From Methanomassiliicoccales archaeon (lineage in GTDB: Archaea; Thermoplasmatota; Thermoplasmata; RBG-16-68-12; SOIM01): a DNA stretch of 50,201 bases. A program made the translations under genes and the position numbers. The DNA lies in assembly GCA_004377185.1 (NCBI GenBank), contig SOIM01000029.1, forward strand, positions 1 through 50,201, written 5' to 3'. The notes beneath the pieces are model-generated. The model searched no databases and had not been told where the DNA came from. It saw nothing but the letters and a program-made list of their open reading frames with translations. Of the stretch, positions 15,908-23,391 are shown piece after piece. The first letter of the stretch is position 1; each line of letters begins with the position of its first letter.

Positions 15908-16471
15908 ATGGTTAAGAAGGAAGTATTGACCACAAAGGTCTGCCTGGTGGGTGACTCGTCCGTGGGCAAGACCAGCCTCATCAAAAAGTATGTTTTCGAT
16001 CAGTTCGACGACAGATACATCTCCACCCTGGGAACGAAGGTGACCAAGAGAGAGCTGTCGATACCCTATCCGAACCTGGACCTGGAGGTAGAGGTGAAAC
16101 TACTCATATTCGACATAATAGGAGAAAAAGGTTTCAGGCAACTGTTGAGGGAAGCGTACTATCAAGGTGCGAACGGCCTGATGGCGGTCTGTGACGTCAC
16201 GAGAGGAGAAACACTGGACAGCCTGGATGACTGGATAGACAACGCCTATGACGTGACCGGGAACGTTCCGCTGCACGTAATGGCGAACAAGATAGACCTC
16301 AAGGATGAGGTGGTTGTTTCGGAGAGGGAGATCAACCAGGTCTCCAAAGCCTTCGACTCCCCGTTCGATTTCACCAGCGCCAAGACGGGAGAGAACGTGG
16401 AGAAGGTCTTCGAGCTCATAGCCAAGAGGTTGGTCAACAAGGCCGTGACCCACAGATACGGAGACGAATGA
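15908..16471 (+). CDS. Ras/Rab-like small GTPase
   Basis: A 187-residue GTPase with all G motifs in order: G1 GDSSVGKTSL (about 15-24), switch I STLGTKV, G3 FDIIGEKGF, G4 NKID, G5 TSAKTG. The glutamine that activates the attacking water in Ras (DTAGQE) is replaced by Glu (DIIGEK), so intrinsic or GAP-stimulated hydrolysis may differ. There is no C-terminal prenylation cysteine, so it is probably soluble or carried by a partner. A paralogue lies at 37225-37782. Upstream, TTTAATAAG (about 15850) is the nearer TATA; a second TATA at 15784 has GATAA 16 nt before it. Confidence 0.92.
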   Translation: MVKKEVLTTKVCLVGDSSVGKTSLIKKYVFDQFDDRYISTLGTKVTKRELSIPYPNLDLEVEVKLLIFDIIGEKGFRQLLREAYYQGANGLMAVCDVTRGETLDSLDDWIDNAYDVTGNVPLHVMANKIDLKDEVVVSEREINQVSKAFDSPFDFTSAKTGENVEKVFELIAKRLVNKAVTHRYGDE

Positions 16472-16542
16472 GGACTTGATGGGCAGCCATCATTGTGGGC
16501 CTGAGAGAGAAGGTTATTTGCCCCCAATCATAATGCCCATAC

Positions 16543-17061
16543 GTGGAATTCCACGACATAATCGAGAAGAAGAGGTTTCTGGCACTCCTGCTCCTCGGTC
16601 TCGGGGCTCTGATGCTCCTTTTGGACTTCATCAACCCTTTCACAGAGTTTCTGAAGACCTGGAACATCGTGTACATACTTGTCAACTTCTTCGCTTTTCT
16701 TGCCATCCTGGCCCCTGCTTACATAATATTGGGATATCTCGTTGAAAGGGATGATACCGCCAAGCTGTTCTTCTCCTGCCTCTGGATACCGATCATTCAC
16801 TATCTACTCAAGGGCTTCCTGTTGCTGTACTACATCTCTCAGGACCCGAACCTTCTCAACGCAATGGGCTTGGAAATTGGCTGGCCTCTGCTTGACTGGA
16901 GGGACTTCGCAGTGTTCTATTACGGCAGTTTTCCGCTCTTTGTGATAACAGTATGGGCCTTCACAATCGTCTTCATGACTTTTGGGGTTCTCATCAACTT
17001 CCTCTTCGGTGAGAATATCAGAGGTTTTTTCGAGAGAATACGCAAGAAGAGCTCTAAGTGA
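16543..17061 (+). CDS. four-helix membrane protein of unknown function
   Basis: A 172-residue protein with four or five hydrophobic segments (about 12-30, 40-65, 75-97, 120-155) and a basic cytoplasmic tail RIRKKSSK. I recognise no family motif. It starts with GTG at 16543; with no ribosome site and TTATTTGC about 30 nt upstream, it looks leaderless. It ends 7 nt before the convergent KaiC-like operon ends. Confidence 0.7.
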   Translation: MEFHDIIEKKRFLALLLLGLGALMLLLDFINPFTEFLKTWNIVYILVNFFAFLAILAPAYIILGYLVERDDTAKLFFSCLWIPIIHYLLKGFLLLYYISQDPNLLNAMGLEIGWPLLDWRDFAVFYYGSFPLFVITVWAFTIVFMTFGVLINFLFGENIRGFFERIRKKSSK

Positions 17062-17067
17062 AGGTGC

Positions 17068-17796
17068 TTATGCAACCGCTTTGGTCGCGGTGAAGGTTCC
17101 GGAATCGAATCCCAGAACGAAGTAGCCCGTATCGTGCGCTGTGCCCCGCATCTTGACGCACCTCAACCTTCTCTGCGTCTCGAACTGCCCCATCTGGTCC
17201 ATCGTCAGCAAAAGAATGCCATCCGCCAAGAAGTCCTTCTTCTCTCCACCCACGAAGTCGAAATCATGACCATTCCGTGAACTGGAAGATGGATAGGGCA
17301 ACTCCGATATCAAGAAGGAGGTGATCCTCAACCCCTTGAGCCACTTGAAGAGCTTGAAGTACTCCAGATCGAAATCCTCGAACTCCGCCAGCACCCTCAA
17401 GGCATCCGCGGAATCCAGTACGAGCAAGTCGAAGTCGAAACTCCTCTTTATATTCATCACGTACATCTTCAGCATGTTCATCAGGCTCCCGCCTTCCAGT
17501 CCTCCTATCCTTATCCTCATCCCCGCCAGGTCCAGGACGGCGAGCTTGCTCTCCACCTCCTCCCTACTCATCTGGAGGGATTCCATTTGGTCCTCCAGGC
17601 TTTCCCTGTTCTGTTCCAGTGAGATGTACAGACCTTTCTTCCCCTCTTCTATTACATTCCTATATAGTATCGAGTAGGCAAGGGATGATTTCATAGTACC
17701 CGGAGAACCGGCCAACAGAACCACATGTCCCTGGGGGATCCCTCCGTTCAGTTTCTCATCGTAGTTCTCCACAAACGTCCTTATTCTGGCACTCAT
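17068..17796 (-). CDS. KaiC/Rad55-like RecA-superfamily ATPase (paralogue 4)
   Basis: A 242-residue single-domain KaiC-like protein. Walker A is GSPGTMKSS (30-38), with Met in place of the usual Gly before Lys. The strand YISLEQ (57-62) keeps the first acidic residue used by KaiC as general base but has Gln at the second. Walker B is LLVLDSADAL. The C-terminal signature RRLRCVKMRG-x-x-H is shared by all four paralogues here. It overlaps the DUF835 gene by 4 nt (ATGA) and is last in the operon. Such proteins form rings or act as signalling ATPases; a DNA-repair role is not indicated. Confidence 0.88.
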   Translation of the reverse strand: MSARIRTFVENYDEKLNGGIPQGHVVLLAGSPGTMKSSLAYSILYRNVIEEGKKGLYISLEQNRESLEDQMESLQMSREEVESKLAVLDLAGMRIRIGGLEGGSLMNMLKMYVMNIKRSFDFDLLVLDSADALRVLAEFEDFDLEYFKLFKWLKGLRITSFLISELPYPSSSSRNGHDFDFVGGEKKDFLADGILLLTMDQMGQFETQRRLRCVKMRGTAHDTGYFVLGFDSGTFTATKAVA

Positions 17797-19589
17797 TCTA
17801 ATTCCTCCTTTGAGATAGCTTTCAATTCCTCTTTCAGGTTCTCTGCCTTGAGCCTCATTTCCTCACCAGCATTGGGGATGTCGATGAAGTCACCCAGCCT
17901 AGTAATCGTGGATCCGACCTTTTCCGCCAACCTTTGAACATCCTCCGAGGACAGATTGCTGGGCTCCATTCCCAATGAGTCACATTCCATCTGGAAGAGA
18001 TTACTCCCGAAATCACCAAGATGGTTTGTGAGCACTCCCTTCACTTCGTCAAACAGTGAAATCTTGTCCAGCCTTCGTTCCACGATGGCACCCCCCGTGG
18101 GTGCCTCTTCGATGACCTCCATCCTCTCCGATTCCTCTTCCCTCGGCTGCTCTTCTCTGGGCATCGGGTCCCATGTTTTCCACTGTTCTGAGACCAAGAA
18201 GGACAAGGGGGCCCTGTAGAGATAATAGAACGAGCTCTGGATAGCCATTGCTTGCGTCTCCCAGTTCTTCATTATGGCGGCATCACGGGTTGCCGCGCCC
18301 AAGGCCCTCATTGTGTTGACGACCACTCTGGACACGTCCGGTATATCCTCAACCGTCAGGTCTCGAATCCTCATGTTCAGTGTCTTGCTGATGATCTTGA
18401 GGAAATGATCGGACATGTCACCTGTGTGAGCCAAAAGTATCTTCGTCATGACCTTCTCAGGAAGGGGCATCCTGAGACGCTGAAGGCCCAGAGACATCAA
18501 TGCCGACTCCTCATCTTTGGTCAGCAATGTGAAGGACAACAGGAGCCAGCCCCTTTTCCTTTCCGCGGATCGCATCAGTCTTTGAACCAGCTCAGTGATA
18601 CCCTGGAGGTCGTTGTTGCTCAACAGATAGTTGAGATTGTCTATCAGAACGACAGCTTTTCTCCTGGTCTCCATGAACTCGACCAGCGTGGTCAGAATGC
18701 GTCCGAGGTTGTTGACCCTCAGAGACCTTGATGTGTCCTTTGCAGAAAGTCCCACGGTTTGTATGTTGTCCAGATCGGCTCTAGATTTGGTCTCCTCCGA
18801 TTCCGAGTGTGTAACAAACAGGGTGGGGTAGCCCACGCTCGCGAGATCCTTCAGGAAGGTGTAGCAGTATTTGGGTCTCTTCTCAGATATTGCGTAGGAT
18901 TTCCCTGGAGCAAGGCAGTAGAATGTCTTCGATTTGGTCAAGCGGGCTATCGGTGATTCCCGAACTATGATCGGATTTGCCCAAACCAGTGGCGCAAGGA
19001 GGAATGCCCCCACGATTGGAGCTCCCAGGCTTGCCCCTTTGAGACCCTCATATCCGAGGATTCTGAGCTCATACTCGTACAAGGGTCCGGTTGTCAGAAG
19101 AACGAATAGCGCGAGGACGAACAAATAGCACTGGTTCTTCACTATCCTGGACTTGAACCATCCCCAAGAGGCCTCCACAACACCAATGGCAATACATGAT
19201 GTTATGAACAAGTAGACCAAAGGAGATTCGTAAATGCGGTCAGGACCGATATCGTTCATGATGGTCCACGCTACCAATCCAAGGGCGGGAATAATCAAGA
19301 CCAAGGAAGAGCCAGCTTGTTTACTCGAACTGGTTGGATATAGGAAGAAAAGTACGATGAGGGTGGCGAGAGGGAACACAAGGATGCTGGCGGCACTGCC
19401 TGCAATGGAGAGTGATCCGGAGTCCTGTCCGAGGAGCCATGAGATGTTAACGACAGAGAATAGAGCCATCAAGACAGAGAATGTGAGCTTCAGACCCCTC
19501 TTCTTCACCTTTGCGAGGCCGAGGACCAGGACAGCAATGGTCGCCACAAGAACCAGTAGGACTGAGAGGAAGGACAGTGTCAAGGTCAT
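17793..19589 (-). CDS. polytopic membrane protein with DUF835 domain
   Basis: A 598-residue protein. The first 200 residues hold about seven transmembrane helices, resembling 7TM sensor modules. Residues about 218-365 form a DUF835 domain (SYAISEKRPKYCYTFLKDL, then YPTLFVTH and KAVVLIDNLNYLLSNND), a RecA/KaiC-derived fold lacking a P-loop. The C-terminus is acidic linker plus a helical region ending EELKAISKEELE. Both gene ends overlap neighbours by 4 nt, so translation is coupled. The link of a membrane sensor and KaiC-like ATPases suggests that membrane signals are passed to the ATPases through DUF835; that is inference. Confidence 0.82.
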   Translation of the reverse strand: MTLTLSFLSVLLVLVATIAVLVLGLAKVKKRGLKLTFSVLMALFSVVNISWLLGQDSGSLSIAGSAASILVFPLATLIVLFFLYPTSSSKQAGSSLVLIIPALGLVAWTIMNDIGPDRIYESPLVYLFITSCIAIGVVEASWGWFKSRIVKNQCYLFVLALFVLLTTGPLYEYELRILGYEGLKGASLGAPIVGAFLLAPLVWANPIIVRESPIARLTKSKTFYCLAPGKSYAISEKRPKYCYTFLKDLASVGYPTLFVTHSESEETKSRADLDNIQTVGLSAKDTSRSLRVNNLGRILTTLVEFMETRRKAVVLIDNLNYLLSNNDLQGITELVQRLMRSAERKRGWLLLSFTLLTKDEESALMSLGLQRLRMPLPEKVMTKILLAHTGDMSDHFLKIISKTLNMRIRDLTVEDIPDVSRVVVNTMRALGAATRDAAIMKNWETQAMAIQSSFYYLYRAPLSFLVSEQWKTWDPMPREEQPREEESERMEVIEEAPTGGAIVERRLDKISLFDEVKGVLTNHLGDFGSNLFQMECDSLGMEPSNLSSEDVQRLAEKVGSTITRLGDFIDIPNAGEEMRLKAENLKEELKAISKEELE

Positions 19590-20134
19590 AACCTCCTTTT
19601 TTCCTGTACTTCGAATTCGACAAGATGCACCCCGTCTTCTGCTGACATGGCGCGACCGTTGTTCTTCGGATTGTCAAGGAAACGTTCCAAATCCCGGAAC
19701 CCCAGCTTCGCCAGATCGGAATCATCCAGATCTTCAGCAATCTTTCTCTGGGCGTTCTTGACGGCGAGTGTGGCGAAGGCGGTCTTCCGATTTCCTCTCA
19801 CTCTTGCAGCACAGTAAGAACCAACTGGGGGAGGTTTGACTTCATCGAGTGGAATGGCGGTAGATGAAATGGTTCCATACATGACCTTGGTGACATCCTC
19901 GGGTGCGAAGAAGATCGAGTTCTTGGACCTCCTCATGACCGAGCGGTGAGAACGGGTCAACCAGCTGAGGAGCGAGATCATCACCGCGATTCCAAGTCCG
20001 CCAAAGACCGCCAAGGCCAGCAGACCGTATTGATAGAGCAGGTCATGGTACCAGAATAGCGCCATTACGCCTGCGGATATCAGGAAAAGGAGGAGCCCCC
20101 GGAGCGAGTAGCTGACGAGTCTTCTCTTGTTCAA
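19586..20134 (-). CDS. two-helix membrane protein of the KaiC-like operon
   Basis: A 182-residue protein starting with TTG (MNKRRLVSYSLRG) that has GGAGG 10 nt upstream, just after the stop of the KaiC-like gene before it. The frame is open further upstream but that part lies inside the neighbour. Two transmembrane helices (about 10-30 and 36-56) are followed by a soluble basic domain of 120 residues with no recognised motif (KVMYGTISSTAIPLDEVKPP...). It overlaps the DUF835 gene by 4 nt. Probably a membrane partner of the ATPases; unknown family. Confidence 0.7.
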   Translation of the reverse strand: MNKRRLVSYSLRGLLLFLISAGVMALFWYHDLLYQYGLLALAVFGGLGIAVMISLLSWLTRSHRSVMRRSKNSIFFAPEDVTKVMYGTISSTAIPLDEVKPPPVGSYCAARVRGNRKTAFATLAVKNAQRKIAEDLDDSDLAKLGFRDLERFLDNPKNNGRAMSAEDGVHLVEFEVQEKRRL

Positions 20135-20148
20135 CGCAACAGATCCTC

Positions 20149-20916
20149 CTACTGTGTTATTGCTTTGGCAATCTCGAAATTCCTCTTCCCGCAAAAGAAG
20201 GAGTAATAGTCCGTGCTGTGCTTGGTCCCCCTCATCTTGATGCATCTGATTCTTCTTTGGACATCCACGTTACCAACGGTCTCCATTCTCAACTCGATTA
20301 TTCCATCCGCCAGGAAATCCTCGTAATGAGGTTCTGGTCTACCACTATCGGTGCCGAGGGGGGTCTCGCTGACCAGGAAGCAGGTGAGGCCAAGATTTTT
20401 CATCCATTCAAAAAACCGAAACATGGCAGCCCTGGGGCTTTCAGGATTGAGCACCATCTGCAGAGCATCCAGGGAATCTATCACAATCAGGTCAAAGCCC
20501 ACCTTGTCCTTGATGCTCTCAACCCTTCTTTGGAGAATCGAGATAACGGTCTCATTGGACCTTTCGTTCCGGCCTTTCCCCTTTTCGTTCTCCCCCATTT
20601 TCCTTAGCTTTTCGATTATCTCTTCTATCTTCTCCTTCCCCTTGCTCAAGTCAAAGATCTGCAGCTTATCAGAGAGATCCTTTCCTTCAAGTCCGAGCGA
20701 TGACATCTGCTGCTCCAGACTTTCCCTGTCCTGATCGAAGGTCACATACAGCGACCTTCTTCCAATGTCAGCATTCTTATACAGTATGTAGTACGCCAGC
20801 GAGGATTTCATTGTGCCAGTCGTGCCTTTGATCAACACGACCTTGTTGTTCGGAATCCCGCCACCAAGCGCCTCGTCCAATCCGCTCACGAATGTCCTTG
20901 TCCTCCCCCTTTGCAT
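20149..20916 (-). CDS. KaiC/Rad55-like ATPase (paralogue 3)
   Basis: A 255-residue KaiC-like protein. Walker A is GTTGTMKSS (31-39), again with Met before Lys. The catalytic strand reads YVTFDQ, so both acidic positions are altered relative to KaiC (Asp, Gln). Walker B is LIVIDSLDAL. A charged insert of about 25 residues (KMGENEKGKGRNERSNE), absent from the other copies, precedes Walker B. The signature RRIRCIKMRGTKH is present. It starts with ATG 7 nt after the previous gene and ends just before the small membrane-protein gene. Confidence 0.88.
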   Translation of the reverse strand: MQRGRTRTFVSGLDEALGGGIPNNKVVLIKGTTGTMKSSLAYYILYKNADIGRRSLYVTFDQDRESLEQQMSSLGLEGKDLSDKLQIFDLSKGKEKIEEIIEKLRKMGENEKGKGRNERSNETVISILQRRVESIKDKVGFDLIVIDSLDALQMVLNPESPRAAMFRFFEWMKNLGLTCFLVSETPLGTDSGRPEPHYEDFLADGIIELRMETVGNVDVQRRIRCIKMRGTKHSTDYYSFFCGKRNFEIAKAITQ

Positions 20917-20923
20917 ACAGGAA

Positions 20924-22225
20924 TCACCTACCGACAGCTTTTGTGACCTTGAACTTTCCTTCGTCCCACATCAAGGAGAGATAGCCGGGCTCATGCTTTG
21001 TCCCCCTCATCTTGACACACCTAAGCCTCCTCTGGACATCGATATCACCTATCGAGTGGAGGGCGAGATTGATTACTCCATCGGCCAGGAACTCCTCCTC
21101 GTTCTTGTAGTGAGACATGTGCTTTCCGAAGGGACAGTCCGTCCGCTCCGTGACGATGAGGGTGGTAGTGCTGATGTCCCTCAACCATTCAAAGAGCTGG
21201 AACAGGTCCGCCCTGCGGTTCTCGAAATTCGCCAGGACTTCCAGCGCCTCAAGTGAATCTATGACCAGCAAGTCGAAGCCCATCTGGTCCTTCATGTTGT
21301 CCAGGTTCTTCATGAACAGCTTGAACCAGTTCTTCTTGGTCTTCCCCATGTGCTTTCTGATGTAGCCCATGTCGAACATCCTGAGAGAACCGCCAACCTT
21401 TTCTGGATCCATCCCCAACTCGCTCATCTGTCCGAGCAGGCTTTTCAAGGTCTGCTCCAGTGTTACGTAGAGACCCCTGGCGCCCTCCGACAAGATGTTC
21501 GTGTAGAGTATGTAGTAGGCGAATGTGGATTTCATCGCACCAGCAGTTCCGCTGACCAGGACTATGTTGCCCTGTGGTATCCCTCCACCCAAGGCCTCGT
21601 CCAGCCCCTCCACGTTCGTTTTGACCCTGGGTACTGGCTCCCCAATTCTGAGCCTCTCTTTTCTCACGGGAACAACAGACACCTTATCCGAATCTTCTTC
21701 CCATATTGACTCATCGGAGCCTTCACCCGCGACCCCGGCGGCAATCCCGGAGAGAATGGTATCCAACTCGTCTAGGCTCGACTCTCCTTCCGTATCCTCT
21801 ACGTCTTGAGCAAGTTCCTCAAGCTGGCTCTCAGCTTCGGCTCGATCGGATGAATCGACTGCATCTTCAACCACTTCCTCCTCCAAGAGCACATCATCAC
21901 CAGAAGTCAAATCTGAAAGCTGAGAATCAATCCGATCGACGGGAGAGGGTTCGTCATGAGCTATGACCTCTTCGTTGACATCTTCAACAGAGAGTTGAGG
22001 CTCCGTTTCCACATCATTCTCCCGATGTGCGCCTTCCGTCTCATCTGGTTCGGGAAGATCTGCCCTCCCTCCTGAGACTGAATACAGCCTGGCGAGAGAC
22101 AATCTTCTGAGCCCTCTCGATCCCCCTCGCCTCATCGAAGCATGACCGCCACTGCAGGCAGCACAGACCGAGTCCTCGTCCTCGAGGGGCGCACCGCACT
22201 CTTCACAAGTGATCTCTTCCGCCAT
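20924..22225 (-). CDS. zinc-ribbon and acidic-linker KaiC/Rad55-like ATPase (paralogue 2)
   Basis: A 433-residue protein with three parts. An N-terminal zinc ribbon (CEEC...CAAC, residues 7-24) is followed by a basic patch, then about 130 residues of highly acidic disordered linker (60-185), then a KaiC-like domain from about 198. Walker A is GTAGAMKST (226-234); the catalytic strand is YVTLEQ; Walker B is LLVIDSLEAL; the signature is RRLRCVKMRGTKH. The ribbon and linker could tether the ATPase to a partner. ATG is set by GGAGAG upstream. It is the only copy with an N-terminal extension. Confidence 0.88.
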   Translation of the reverse strand: MAEEITCEECGAPLEDEDSVCAACSGGHASMRRGGSRGLRRLSLARLYSVSGGRADLPEPDETEGAHRENDVETEPQLSVEDVNEEVIAHDEPSPVDRIDSQLSDLTSGDDVLLEEEVVEDAVDSSDRAEAESQLEELAQDVEDTEGESSLDELDTILSGIAAGVAGEGSDESIWEEDSDKVSVVPVRKERLRIGEPVPRVKTNVEGLDEALGGGIPQGNIVLVSGTAGAMKSTFAYYILYTNILSEGARGLYVTLEQTLKSLLGQMSELGMDPEKVGGSLRMFDMGYIRKHMGKTKKNWFKLFMKNLDNMKDQMGFDLLVIDSLEALEVLANFENRRADLFQLFEWLRDISTTTLIVTERTDCPFGKHMSHYKNEEEFLADGVINLALHSIGDIDVQRRLRCVKMRGTKHEPGYLSLMWDEGKFKVTKAVGR

Positions 22226-22236
22226 TCCATACTCTC

Positions 22237-22959
22237 CTAGGCGCTCATCGCCTTCGCCACCTTGAACTCACCAGGCTCGAAAATCAAGGCAAAGTAGCTC
22301 GTATCATGACCCTGCCCGCGCATCTTCACGCACCTTAAGCGTCTCTGCACATCGAAGTCGCTTATGGATTGCATCTTGAGTGAGAATATCGCATCCGCCA
22401 GGTACTCAGCCTCGTTCTTCTGGGGGACCATCTCATAGCCTTCGAAAAGGAAATCCGGACCTTCTTCGCAAATCATGAATGTGGTGAAATCGCAGTCCCT
22501 CAACCACTCGAAGAGGGAGTAGATGACGATCCTCCTGTCCGTGAAATCGCTCAGGGCCTCCAGGGAATCCAAGGAGTCGATCGCTAGGATGTCCACATTG
22601 CCCACTTCCTTCCTTGTTGCCACACATTTCTTCAAGTAATCCAGCCAATATCCTCCGCTGGCCACCTGGGTTCTTTTCCGATAACCTGCCATGTCCATGA
22701 CGGACAGTCTGCCAATCACGTCCTCGTACGAGAATCCCATGGCATCCATCTGAGATTCCAGGCTGTCCTTTCTCTGCTCCAGGGTTATGTAGAGACCGTC
22801 AAGATCGTCTTGGGCAGCACAATTGTACATCATGCTGTAGGTCAGGGAGGTCTTCATCGTTCCTGGCTCACCCATTACAAGTACGACCGATCCTTTGGGG
22901 ATGCCTCCTCCGAGGGCGTCATCAAAGCAATCAATGTGGGTTCTCAGAAGGTCTTTCAT
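22237..22959 (-). CDS. KaiC/Rad55-like ATPase (paralogue 1)
   Basis: A 240-residue single KaiC-like domain: GGGIPKGS start, Walker A GEPGTMKTS (30-38), YITLEQ (57-62), Walker B ILAIDSLDSL, signature RRLRCVKMRGQGH, and a final strand YFALIFEPGEFKVAKAM as in the other paralogues. GTAGGAGG lies about 13 nt before the ATG. The ATG overlaps the stop of a short upstream frame (22956-23132). It is the first certain gene of the six-gene operon. Confidence 0.88.
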   Translation of the reverse strand: MKDLLRTHIDCFDDALGGGIPKGSVVLVMGEPGTMKTSLTYSMMYNCAAQDDLDGLYITLEQRKDSLESQMDAMGFSYEDVIGRLSVMDMAGYRKRTQVASGGYWLDYLKKCVATRKEVGNVDILAIDSLDSLEALSDFTDRRIVIYSLFEWLRDCDFTTFMICEEGPDFLFEGYEMVPQKNEAEYLADAIFSLKMQSISDFDVQRRLRCVKMRGQGHDTSYFALIFEPGEFKVAKAMSA

Positions 22960-23132
22960 CCTTTGCTTGGCCTCCTACATCCTGTTGTGGGAGCGGAACG
23001 AGATGCCGGATTGCCTGGGCTTTCCCTCAGGATCAGGGATGAGCTGGTACAACTCGAAGAAGGATCCAGCGCTGTGGCACCTGGTGCGCCTGTAACAAGC
23101 AAAGTGCAATAGCCGGGAAGGTTTTCGACCAA
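22956..23132 (-). CDS. possible 58-aa leader ORF or KaiC-like fragment
   Basis: From TTG 23132 (AGGAGG 6 nt upstream) a frame runs MVENLPGYCTLLVTGAPGAT... and stops in a 4-nt ATGA overlap with the first KaiC-like gene. The stretch CTLLVTGAPG looks like the strand and start of a Walker A loop, but the lysine never comes and the rest is low-complexity. A second frame in the same DNA ends FFELYQLIPDPEGKPRQSG and looks more protein-like, so this may be a frameshifted remnant. Operon-style spacing argues for expression. Uncertain. Confidence 0.3.
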   Translation of the reverse strand: MVENLPGYCTLLVTGAPGATALDPSSSCTSSSLILRESPGNPASRSAPTTGCRRPSKG

Positions 23133-23391
23133 CTACGTCCTCCTGTGCAAGCTCAACCCTTGGATTCCAGAGGGGTTGTGGGGAAATGGAGAAAATCGGG
23201 TATTATAGGTTTTCACACGATTCTCAGTCCTGATAAGATAACAATCACTACAGCTAGTTCTCAACAAGAATTGCAATAATATGATTTGAATCCTAGAAGG
23301 AGGGAGTCAGGATAACAAGATTCAAAATCAAACCAAATAATCGCAACAAGACATTTATTAGGACAGTTCAAAGGTAATCTCAACCGAATAC
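23133..23391. promoter_or_regulatory. divergent intergenic region of the KaiC-like operon and TPR gene
   Basis: No gene seen. On the minus strand CCTATAATACCC (about 23212-23201) is a TATA candidate for the KaiC-like operon. On the plus strand CATTTATTAGG (about 23351-23361) lies about 35 nt before the TPR gene start. Confidence 0.4.
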
